The notes beneath the pieces are model-generated. The model searched no databases. It worked only from the letters and a program-made list of their open reading frames with translations, and had not been told where the DNA came from. Of a stretch of DNA of 38,740 nucleotides, positions 15,817 through 23,075 are shown in pieces. How positions within the stretch are numbered: the stretch's first letter is position 1; each line of letters opens with the position of its first letter. The DNA is from Bacillota bacterium. Lineage in GTDB: Bacteria > Bacillota_I > Bacilli_A > Acholeplasmatales > Acholeplasmataceae. Made by a program: the position numbers and the translations under genes. The stretch lies in assembly GCA_030830185.1 (NCBI GenBank), contig JAURNN010000007.1, positions 1-38,740 of the forward strand. The letters are read 5' to 3'.

Positions 15817-16815
15817 ATGGATAAAGATAAAAGAAGTCAAGCATTAGACCAAGCACTTAAAAGTATTGAAAAACAATATGGTAAAGGTGCAATTATGAGA
15901 TTAGGGGATGAGCCTGATCGTAAAATTGAAGCAACACCTTCAGGATCTATCAACTTAGATATCGCTTTAGGAGTTGGTGGTTATCCTAAAGGACGTATTA
16001 TTGAATTATATGGACCTGAATCATCTGGTAAAACTACACTTGCATTGCATGCGATTGCCTCATCTCAAAAATTGGGTGGTAATGTCGCTTTTATTGATGC
16101 AGAACATGCATTAGATGCTCAATATGCAAAAAAACTAGGAGTAGATATTGATAATCTATTACTTTCCCAACCTGATACTGGTGAACAAGCTCTTGAAATT
16201 GCTGAAGCATTAGTTCGAAGTGGATCAATTGATATGATTGTTGTTGACTCAGTCGCTGCGCTTGTACCAGAAGCTGAAATCAACGGAGATATGGGTGATT
16301 CTCACATCGGTTTGCAAGCGAGACTTATGAGTCAAGCCATGAGAAAACTTTCGGGTATTATTTCAAAAACACATACGACTGCTATTTTTATTAACCAGAT
16401 TCGTGAAAAAGTAGGTGTGATGTTTGGGAATCCCGAAGTGACTCCAGGTGGACGTGCTCTTAAATTTTATTCTAGTGTTCGATTAGAAATAAGACGTTCT
16501 GAATCGTTAAAAAACGGCACTGATTTTATCGGTAATAAAGCTAAAATAAAAGTTGTCAAAAATAAAGTTGCGCCACCATTCAAAGAAGCAATGGTTGATA
16601 TTATTTTTGGTGAAGGTATTTCTAAATACGGTGAAGTACTAGATTTAGCTACCGATTTAGAGCTTATTCAAAAAGCTGGTGCATGGTATGCCTACAATAA
16701 CGAAAAAATTGGACAAGGACGAGATAACGCAAAGAAATATTTAGAAGACCATTCAGATATTTACCATTTATTAGAAAAAAAGATTTTAGAGCATTATCAA
16801 ATTTCATATGCATAA
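15817..16815 (+). CDS. recA: Recombinase RecA
   Basis: The strand-exchange protein of homologous recombination and SOS induction. Its 332 residues are slightly short because the acidic C-terminal tail is reduced. Walker A GPESSGKT is at 66-73, followed by IDAEHALDAQYAKKLGVD, the Walker B strand IDMIVVDSVAALVP, the L1 region GDSHIGLQARLMSQAMRKL, FINQIREKVGVMFGNPEVTPGG (L2) and ALKFYSSVRLEIRR. AAGGAG precedes the ATG. It may be co-transcribed with pgsA, since no clear separate promoter is seen; a TATTAT about 20 bases before the ATG is a weak candidate. I see no LexA/SOS-box-like palindrome upstream. A strong terminator follows. Confidence 0.98.
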   Translation: MDKDKRSQALDQALKSIEKQYGKGAIMRLGDEPDRKIEATPSGSINLDIALGVGGYPKGRIIELYGPESSGKTTLALHAIASSQKLGGNVAFIDAEHALDAQYAKKLGVDIDNLLLSQPDTGEQALEIAEALVRSGSIDMIVVDSVAALVPEAEINGDMGDSHIGLQARLMSQAMRKLSGIISKTHTTAIFINQIREKVGVMFGNPEVTPGGRALKFYSSVRLEIRRSESLKNGTDFIGNKAKIKVVKNKVAPPFKEAMVDIIFGEGISKYGEVLDLATDLELIQKAGAWYAYNNEKIGQGRDNAKKYLEDHSDIYHLLEKKILEHYQISYA

Positions 16816-16817
16816 AT

Positions 16818-16846
16818 AAAAAGCCATTCATAAGAATGGCTTTTTT
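16818..16846. terminator. Bidirectional terminator between recA and the convergent gene
   Basis: GCCATTC and GAATGGC form a perfect seven-pair core stem with the loop ATAA, flanked by A5 on the left and T6 on the right, so it works in both directions. It fills nearly all of the 34-base gap between recA and the minus-strand gene. Confidence 0.9.
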
Positions 16847-16849
16847 GTA

Positions 16850-17491
16850 TTAATTGACGCGATCTGGATTTAAATCATTTAGTGGAATTGAAATATATTC
16901 AGTGACAACCAGAGGATCAACTCGATCACTTAATACTTCGTTATAAGTAACCTTTAAATAAAGAATTGGATCTGTAATACTTACTAGAAACATTGGGCGA
17001 TAAGGATATAAAACATTATGCGTTAATGTGAAGACTGTATTCGATGTCGTAAGACCAAAAGGGAGAATAACTCTTGGTTGAGCAATGTCTCTATTAATTG
17101 AAAATAAAGGTTGAATGACAGGAGTGACTTTAATATCGTTTATATCTTTATTATTTTCAATCTCATATGTAATTCTGAACTCCATACTACCATTTGATAA
17201 ACTACCATCTTCATTTTCAATAGGTTTGGTTAGTTTAAGCCAATCGACATAAAGCGTAATATCTTCTAAGTCATCTAAAGATTTAAAATTTCTTACATAA
17301 ACACTATCTTCAGTGACTTCAAAATCAAAAGTGACGCGAGTCGATTGTAAATAAGGGCTTACATATGCAATTACAATAAGAAGTAAAGGTGTTAAAACTA
17401 AAAACAATGATAATGCAATTTTAGTTCTATATTTATGAAACAAACTCAATAGATTAGGTTTTGACGGATTATTCGTATGACTATTAGACAT
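16850..17491 (-). CDS. Unrecognised single-pass membrane protein with beta-rich outer domain
   Basis: I do not recognise this 213-residue protein. A polar N-terminus (MSNSHTNNPSKPNLLSLFHKY) is followed by one strong membrane segment at about 25-48, with positive residues before it (KYRTK), so the C-terminal ~165 residues should face outside. That part alternates hydrophobic and polar residues, suggesting beta strands (VTFDFEVTEDSVYVRNF, SMEFRITYEIENN, TNTVFTL-like stretches), and has no cysteine. It could be an anchored adhesin-like or chaperone-like domain, but nothing fixes a role. It is convergent with recA and divergent from rny. GGGGAA lies before the ATG. In Bacillus recA and rny are neighbours with no such gene between them. 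Confidence 0.75.
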   Translation of the reverse strand: MSNSHTNNPSKPNLLSLFHKYRTKIALSLFLVLTPLLLIVIAYVSPYLQSTRVTFDFEVTEDSVYVRNFKSLDDLEDITLYVDWLKLTKPIENEDGSLSNGSMEFRITYEIENNKDINDIKVTPVIQPLFSINRDIAQPRVILPFGLTTSNTVFTLTHNVLYPYRPMFLVSITDPILYLKVTYNEVLSDRVDPLVVTEYISIPLNDLNPDRVN

Positions 17492-17524
17492 ATATGTTCC
17501 CCTGATTCATAGATTTCTTTTTTT

Positions 17525-17553
17525 ATTATACATGATTATTTATAAAGTTAAAA
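17525..17553 (-). promoter_or_regulatory. Probable promoter of the minus-strand membrane protein gene
   Basis: On the minus strand TATAAT (17530-17525) is preceded directly by TG. A weak TTTTAA lies 17 bases further upstream. It is 33 bases from the ATG and lies back to back with the rny promoter, with about 16 bases between the -35 boxes. Confidence 0.55.
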
Positions 17554-17569
17554 ATATATCATACAAAGA

Positions 17570-17598
17570 TTGAAAACAGTGACAGAAAAATGTATAAT
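17570..17598 (+). promoter_or_regulatory. rny promoter
   Basis: TTGAAA (17570-17575), a 17-base spacer and TATAAT (17593-17598) give a near-consensus vegetative promoter, with TG just before the -10. The leader is about 36 bases and ends in GGAGG, 5 bases before the ATG at 17641. Confidence 0.85.
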
Positions 17599-17640
17599 GA
17601 AATAGTAGTTTAATTATATATTTTAAAAATGGAGGATATT

Positions 17641-19206
17641 ATGATTGATTCAATCGTATTGATTATCTCCATTTTGCTAACGTTAATTGTAAGTTTAATT
17701 CTTGGATATTTCATTCGTGTTTGGCATCATGAAAAAAGTATTCAAGCATCAAAAAAATTAGCAGAACAAATTGTTGAAGATGGTAAAAAAGAAGCTTCTA
17801 AATACAAAAAAGAAAGTATTATTGAAGCAAAACAAGAAATATTTTCGTTACGTAAAGAATTTGATAATGACATAAAAGAGCGTCGTCAAGTTGTCATCCA
17901 ACTTGAAAACAAAGTTTCTCAAAGAGAAGAAGCGCTTAATAATCGTTCCGTTTATTTAGATAAACGTGAGGAGTCTATATCAAATAAAGAACAAAAGTTA
18001 GAAGAACGTAAAGAGCAACTTGAACAATTAAATAGCAAAATGGAAATCGCTTTAAAAGAACAAGAAACCAAGCTGCAAGAAATTTCTAATCTGTCAGTAG
18101 ATCAAGCGCGTGAAATTATTATGAAGCGTGTTGAAGATAGTATGGCTGATGAAATTGCAAACTTTATTCGTGAAGAAGAAGATAAAGCAAAAGTTGAAGT
18201 TCAAAATAGAGCAAAATTATTAATGGCTAATGCCATGCAAAAATATGCCAGTGAAACAACAACTGAACGTACAGTTACAGTTGTAGATATTCCTAATGAT
18301 GATATGAAAGGCCGTATTATTGGTAGAGAAGGCCGTAATATACGTACTTTAGAGGCTTTAACAGGTGTTGATTTAATTATTGATGATACTCCTAACGCCG
18401 TCGTTTTAAGTGGGTTTGATCCTGTAAGACGTGAAATTGCGAAACGTGCACTTATGTCACTCGTCTCAGATGGACGTATTCATCCAGGACGTATTGAAGA
18501 GGTTGTAGAAAAAGCACGTCAAGAAGTTGATATGTTCATAAGAGAAGCTGGTGAAGAGGCTGTTTTCCAAACAGGAATTGGACGTATTCATCCAGACTTA
18601 GTGAAGCTCATAGGACGTTTATCATTTAGAACAAGTTATGGCCAAAATGTTTTAAAACACTCAATAGAAGTTGCATTTCTTGCAGGGAAACTTGCTGCTG
18701 AATTGCATGAAGATGAAATTTTAGCAAGACGTGCAGGTCTTTTACACGATATCGGTAAAGCAGTCGACCATGAAATTGAAGGTGGACACGTGGAAATCGG
18801 TATTAATCTCGTAAGTAAATACAAAGAACCTGCAGTAGTTATAGATGCGATCGCATCACACCATGGTGATAAAGAACCTGAATCGGTCATTGCAGTCTTA
18901 GTTGCTGCTGCAGATGCATTATCTGCTGCGAGACCAGGTGCAAGAAGCGAATCCATGGAAAATTACATGAAACGTCTTGAACAATTAGAAACAATTTCTA
19001 ATGCTGTGGTTGGGGTTAAAAAATCATTTGCGATTCAAGCAGGACGTGAAGTTCGTGTTATCGTAGAACCTGAAAAAATTGATGATTTAGCAATCATTAA
19101 AGTTGCAAGAACCATTAAAGAACAAATTGAAGAAAATATGACTTATCCTGGAACAATTAAAGTAACTGTGATAAGAGAAACAAGAGCATCAGATGTCGCA
19201 AAATAA
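17641..19206 (+). CDS. rny: Ribonuclease Y
   Basis: A membrane-anchored endoribonuclease that starts mRNA decay in Firmicutes. An in-frame ATG at 17629 is part of the ribosome binding site (GGAGG at 17631-17635), so the ATG at 17641 is the start, giving 521 residues against 520 in Bacillus. Layout: N-terminal membrane helix (about 2-26), a long charged coiled coil (to about 205), a KH domain (MKGRIIGREGRNIRTLEALT, about 220-280), and the HD domain with LLHDIGKAVDHEIEGGHVEIG (His-Asp at about 368-369), AIASHHGDKEPES and VAAADALSAARPGARSES. Its order before ymdB is as in Bacillus. A hairpin after the stop may limit read-through to ymdB. Confidence 0.97.
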   Translation: MIDSIVLIISILLTLIVSLILGYFIRVWHHEKSIQASKKLAEQIVEDGKKEASKYKKESIIEAKQEIFSLRKEFDNDIKERRQVVIQLENKVSQREEALNNRSVYLDKREESISNKEQKLEERKEQLEQLNSKMEIALKEQETKLQEISNLSVDQAREIIMKRVEDSMADEIANFIREEEDKAKVEVQNRAKLLMANAMQKYASETTTERTVTVVDIPNDDMKGRIIGREGRNIRTLEALTGVDLIIDDTPNAVVLSGFDPVRREIAKRALMSLVSDGRIHPGRIEEVVEKARQEVDMFIREAGEEAVFQTGIGRIHPDLVKLIGRLSFRTSYGQNVLKHSIEVAFLAGKLAAELHEDEILARRAGLLHDIGKAVDHEIEGGHVEIGINLVSKYKEPAVVIDAIASHHGDKEPESVIAVLVAAADALSAARPGARSESMENYMKRLEQLETISNAVVGVKKSFAIQAGREVRVIVEPEKIDDLAIIKVARTIKEQIEENMTYPGTIKVTVIRETRASDVAK

Positions 19207-19228
19207 AAGAGGCTATTGCCTCTTTTAT
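19203..19228 (+). terminator. Hairpin between rny and ymdB
   Basis: ATAAAAGAGGC and GCCTCTTTTAT form an eleven-pair stem with the loop TATT, starting at the rny stop. The T run (TTTT, then ATCA) is in the stem and is short, so it may be a partial terminator or a 3'-end stabiliser. The ymdB ribosome binding site AAGGAG follows 4 bases later. Confidence 0.7.
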
Positions 19229-19242
19229 CATAAGGAGAATCC

Positions 19243-20007
19243 ATGAAATTTTTAATTATTGGTGATGTATACGGAAAACCAGGGCTTCAAGCATTGGAAT
19301 ATTTCTTGCCGCAATTAAAAGAGAAACATAACCCTCATTTTATTATTGTGAATGCAGAAAATGCTGCAAATGGAAGAGGCATCAATCAATCTATATATAA
19401 ATCTCTCATGTCTTTAGGCATTCATGTACTCACGATGGGAAATCACGTTTTTGCCAACAAAGAATTAGAAACGTTTATTGACCAATCCAACATTGTTCGT
19501 CCAATTAATTACTTACAAGCACCTGGAAAAGGATATCATGTCATGATGTTTAATAATCAAAAAATATTAGTAATAAATGCGCTTGGTCAAGCATTCATGA
19601 ACCAAAATGTACAAAGTCCTTTTCTAACCATTGAACAAACCCTTCATACCGTTGAACATGACATTTCGATTCTTGATATCCATGCAGAAGCAACGAGTGA
19701 AAAAGTCGCGTTAGGACATTATTTTGATGGAAAAATTGACATTATTTTTGGAACACATACCCATGTTCAAACACATGACAGTAGAATCATGCCAAAAGGA
19801 ACCTTTTATTTAACTGATGTTGGCATGACAGGTCCTTTAAATGGAGTGATTGGTGTTAAAAAAGAAATAGTTATTGACCGATTTATTAATGGATATTCGC
19901 TTCCTAATTCCGTTGATGATGGCGCGATACAACTTAATGGATGGTTTATTGATACACAGCTTAAAACACATCAACTCATTCATCTAGAGCATGATGAAAT
20001 GAAATAA
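19243..20007 (+). CDS. ymdB: YmdB family metallophosphoesterase
   Basis: A calcineurin-like phosphodiesterase that cleaves 2',3'-cyclic nucleotides in Bacillus and affects RNase Y-dependent gene expression there. Its 254 residues are close to the family's 264. Metal-site motifs are in order: IIGDVYGKPG, VNAENAANGRG, TMGNHVFAN, DIHAEATSEKVALGHYFDG and GTHTHVQTHD, then YLTDVGMTGPLNGVIG. AAGGAG precedes the ATG. Adjacent to rny as in Bacillus. Confidence 0.95.
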   Translation: MKFLIIGDVYGKPGLQALEYFLPQLKEKHNPHFIIVNAENAANGRGINQSIYKSLMSLGIHVLTMGNHVFANKELETFIDQSNIVRPINYLQAPGKGYHVMMFNNQKILVINALGQAFMNQNVQSPFLTIEQTLHTVEHDISILDIHAEATSEKVALGHYFDGKIDIIFGTHTHVQTHDSRIMPKGTFYLTDVGMTGPLNGVIGVKKEIVIDRFINGYSLPNSVDDGAIQLNGWFIDTQLKTHQLIHLEHDEMK

Positions 20008-20016
20008 TGGTGCTTT

Positions 20017-20025
20017 TGCTATAAT
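20017..20025 (+). promoter_or_regulatory. Probable miaB promoter (extended -10)
   Basis: TGCTATAAT is a perfect extended -10, 17 bases before the miaB ATG, so the leader should be only about 10 bases. It carries a modest GAGGGA binding site. No -35 is seen. Confidence 0.65.
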
Positions 20026-20042
20026 AGATTTGAGGGATAATT

Positions 20043-21482
20043 ATGGATATTGATGTTTCTAAATATTTTAAACCTAATTTGAATGAAGCAAGAAAACGTT
20101 CTAGAAAAGACGTTTCACATGATCAATTTCAATTGGACGAACAGTTAAAAACGATTGGCCATGGAAAAAAATATTTAATTGATACGTATGGTTGCCAAGC
20201 AAACGAAGCAGATGGTGAAACCATGGCGGGTATTTTGACGTTAATGGGTTTCGAAAAAACATCTCAAGAGCTAGAAGCTGATATCATTATCATTAACACA
20301 TGTGCCATAAGAGAAAATGCTGAAAACCGAGTATGGGGAGAATTAGGGCGTTTTAAAGCTTTAAAAAGAGAAAATCCAGATTTGATCTTAGGTGTTTCTG
20401 GTTGTATGGCTCAAGAAGAAAATGTTGTCAATCGAATTTTAAAGAAATTTCAACATGTCGACTTAGTCTTTGGAACACATAACATCGACCAACTGCCTCA
20501 ATACATTCAAACAGCAATGTTTTCTAAAGAGCGAGTGATTGAAGTATTTTCTCAAGAAGGTCATATCGTTGAAAACTTACCTAAAACAAGAAATCATTCA
20601 AAAAAAGCTTGGGTCAACATCATGTTTGGTTGTGATGAGTTTTGTACCTACTGTATCGTACCTTACACACGAGGTAAAGAACGTTCTCGATTAAAAGAAG
20701 ACGTCATTCAAGAATTAATAGAGTTAAAACAACTTGGTTACTTAGAAGTTACGCTATTAGGTCAGAATGTGAATGCGTATGGTAAAGATTTTAAAGACAA
20801 TGACTACACGTTTGGTGATCTTTTAAGAGATATTGATACAATTGGTATTCCTAGAATCCGATTTACAACAAGTCATCCTCATGATTTAGATTTAAAGACA
20901 ATGGAAGCCATAAGAGATTGTGATACAATTATGCCTTTTTTTCATCTTCCTGTACAATCTGGATCATCTTCAGTGTTAAAAAAGATGAATCGTCATTACA
21001 CGAAAGAAAGTTACTTAGAAAAGCTTGAACAGCTTCGAACAATTGTACCAGGAATTTCAGTAACAACCGATATTATTGTAGGATTTCCTGGTGAAACAGA
21101 TGATGACTTCTTAGATACACTTGACCTCGTAGAAAAAGCTAAATTCGAAGGTGCATTTACGTTTGTTTATTCTCCTAGAGAAGGGACACCTGCAGCTAAA
21201 TTTGAGGATTGTCTTGATCCACAAATAAAAAAAGAAAGATTGTATAAACTTAATGAGAGTATTAATCAAGGTTATTTAGAGGGAAATCAACGCTTTTTAG
21301 ACCAAGTTGTTGATGTATTAGTCGATGGACCTTCAAAAAATAACCCTGAGGTTTTAGCTGGATATTCACCACATCAAAAACTTATCAATTTCAAAGCATC
21401 TGAAGAACTTGTAGGAACCATTGTTAAAGTTAGGATTACAGAAGTAAAAACTTGGTTTATGATTGGGGAACTTGTTTCGTAA
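20043..21482 (+). CDS. miaB: tRNA-2-methylthio-N6-dimethylallyladenosine synthase MiaB
   Basis: A radical-SAM enzyme that adds a methylthio group to i6A37 in tRNAs reading UNN codons. It has 479 residues (Bacillus 509). The N-terminal MTTase domain has cluster cysteines in IDTYGCQANEAD, IIINTCAIRENAENR and GVSGCMAQEE. The radical-SAM motif is C-x3-C-x2-C in MFGCDEFCTYCIVPYTRGKE. Next come LLGQNVNAYGKDF and FHLPVQSGSSSVLKKMNRHY, and a C-terminal TRAM domain (about 410-479). The substrate-maker MiaA is also in this window (27192), so both steps of ms2i6A synthesis are present. The gene follows ymdB; in Bacillus cell-fate genes ymcA and cotE follow miaB, but an unrecognised gene does so here. 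Confidence 0.97.
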   Translation: MDIDVSKYFKPNLNEARKRSRKDVSHDQFQLDEQLKTIGHGKKYLIDTYGCQANEADGETMAGILTLMGFEKTSQELEADIIIINTCAIRENAENRVWGELGRFKALKRENPDLILGVSGCMAQEENVVNRILKKFQHVDLVFGTHNIDQLPQYIQTAMFSKERVIEVFSQEGHIVENLPKTRNHSKKAWVNIMFGCDEFCTYCIVPYTRGKERSRLKEDVIQELIELKQLGYLEVTLLGQNVNAYGKDFKDNDYTFGDLLRDIDTIGIPRIRFTTSHPHDLDLKTMEAIRDCDTIMPFFHLPVQSGSSSVLKKMNRHYTKESYLEKLEQLRTIVPGISVTTDIIVGFPGETDDDFLDTLDLVEKAKFEGAFTFVYSPREGTPAAKFEDCLDPQIKKERLYKLNESINQGYLEGNQRFLDQVVDVLVDGPSKNNPEVLAGYSPHQKLINFKASEELVGTIVKVRITEVKTWFMIGELVS

Positions 21483-21542
21483 AAGTAATTCATGAGAATT
21501 TAAGTAAAGATGTAAAAAAACTGAATATTTTATTGTTGAATG

Positions 21543-21571
21543 TTGATAAACAAGCCTTTTTCATGTATGAT
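21543..21571 (+). promoter_or_regulatory. Promoter upstream of the unrecognised gene and mutS
   Basis: TTGATA (21543-21548), a 17-base spacer and TATGAT (21566-21571) preceded by TG. It sits in the 118-base gap after miaB, where I see no terminator. GGAGG at 21588-21592 follows as the ribosome binding site for the ATG at 21601. Confidence 0.75.
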
Positions 21572-21600
21572 TAAGATATGTAAGGTTGGAGGTATTTAGT

Positions 21601-23052
21601 ATGGCAAAATTACAATTACAATCACAAATTAACGTGAATCAAGAATCAGTCACATTAGAGTCACTTTTACACGAATTACAAGGTCTAGAGGCTGAACAAT
21701 ATGTTTCTGTATTTCAAAATGCCAATTTTTTACTACCTCGCCAACTTAGAATGGATGTTTTGCGTCATTTATTAGAATCTAGTGTCAAACAAACAAGAAA
21801 AGAAAGATTAACACTTGCTGATGAACTTAATTACCGTTTGAAATGGTTTTATCAATATTCTGATTTTCAATACGTGAATTTATTGGTTTATTATCAAAAT
21901 AAAAAACTTAATCAAGCATATGTAGAAAATTTATTAACATCTGTATGTGAGCATTTAGTTGAGCAGAAGCGTGAGGATATTATCCAGTCATTAAGAGATG
22001 CGAAAAAAGCGCAACAAGATTCATATGATTCTCAAAATATTTTACTCTTCAATCAAACATTCAATCAAATATTTAAAGATAAAGAGTTAGAAATTGATGG
22101 ACTTCCTTTAAACTTAATTCGACTTGTACTCCTAAAAAGTTCAACGCTACAAGAACTCAAAGCATTTGGAGAAAAATATGGTATTATTGTCCCAAGAAGA
22201 TTAAAAAAAGAACAACTTCTAGAACTAATTTATTTGGAGCTTCAATCACGTGGTATTTTGACAGATGATATAAAAGCTGAACTTAAAAAGAAATCTGTGG
22301 TACTTATTCAAAGATATGCAATTGATCATGATATTAAAGTATCGACTGAGCTTAAAAAAGCTGAAATTATTGAGTATATCTTAGAATTTTCACACCAAAC
22401 AAAATCATTTTATAAATACCCACAACCTGGTGATTACGAACTTGAAATTGATGACCCATTTGAATTTGAAGAGGTATCAGAATTAAAAGAGAAGACTTCA
22501 AAACCTACTCCAATTCCAGTGATACCTGTGGTTGCTAAACCAAACAAAGAAAAAACTTCAAAAACAAAAGACAAAGTAGAGACATCTAAACCAGAAGTGA
22601 AGCCTCAACAACAAACGCAAGAAGATATTGTCAATTCTAAAGGTGTCCCACTTGTTTTAGATCGTCAAACAGCTAAGTTTTTAAAATTATATGCGATTAG
22701 TAACAATCAAAAATTAATGATTTTACCTGATAGAAAATATCATAAGAAAAGAAGAACATTTAAAGTTCAATTAGATCAACTAGGAAGTGTATCAACACCT
22801 AAGAAAAATAACGGTGTTATTGGTGAACTCCTAATCTTAAAACTTTTAGCACTCGTAGTCTTTAGAACACTAATCTTTGTATTTGCGATTGCGTTTGTCT
22901 TAGGATTACTTTTTGTAGGCTATGCAACAGCAAGTTACTTCTTAAATATCGAAGCACTTAATATGATTAATGATCAAATAAATACAATTGAATTTTTAGG
23001 TAAAGGACTATTAGATCATATATTTGATTTTTATCGTCAAATAGGTATATAA
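21601..23052 (+). CDS. Unrecognised protein: three HeH/SAP-like segments and a C-terminal membrane segment
   Basis: I do not recognise this 483-residue protein as a named family. The frame opens at a TTG (21586), but GGAGG at 21588-21592 fixes the ATG at 21601. Three segments share one pattern: 34-60 (YVSVFQNANFLLPRQLRMDV...), 186-211 (LKAFGEKYGIIVPRRLKKEQ...) and 239-262 (YAIDHDIKVSTELKKAEIIE...). Each is a helix, a short hydrophobic extension, a Leu-(Lys/Arg)-rich turn and a second helix, as in helix-extension-helix or SAP DNA-binding motifs. A charged Pro/Lys/Thr-rich linker spans about 295-345. A basic patch (DRKYHKKRRTFKVQL) is followed by a hydrophobic stretch at about 408-448 (one or two membrane helices) and a short amphipathic end. 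It is a candidate DNA- or RNA-binding membrane tether. It shares a promoter with mutS and mutL. Function is inferred only. Confidence 0.75.
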   Translation: MAKLQLQSQINVNQESVTLESLLHELQGLEAEQYVSVFQNANFLLPRQLRMDVLRHLLESSVKQTRKERLTLADELNYRLKWFYQYSDFQYVNLLVYYQNKKLNQAYVENLLTSVCEHLVEQKREDIIQSLRDAKKAQQDSYDSQNILLFNQTFNQIFKDKELEIDGLPLNLIRLVLLKSSTLQELKAFGEKYGIIVPRRLKKEQLLELIYLELQSRGILTDDIKAELKKKSVVLIQRYAIDHDIKVSTELKKAEIIEYILEFSHQTKSFYKYPQPGDYELEIDDPFEFEEVSELKEKTSKPTPIPVIPVVAKPNKEKTSKTKDKVETSKPEVKPQQQTQEDIVNSKGVPLVLDRQTAKFLKLYAISNNQKLMILPDRKYHKKRRTFKVQLDQLGSVSTPKKNNGVIGELLILKLLALVVFRTLIFVFAIAFVLGLLFVGYATASYFLNIEALNMINDQINTIEFLGKGLLDHIFDFYRQIGI

Positions 23053-23075
23053 CATAAAGGAAACTGATTTGTATC

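Noticed and set aside
21483..21540. Terminator after miaB
   Set aside because: No stem of useful length followed by T residues could be found.
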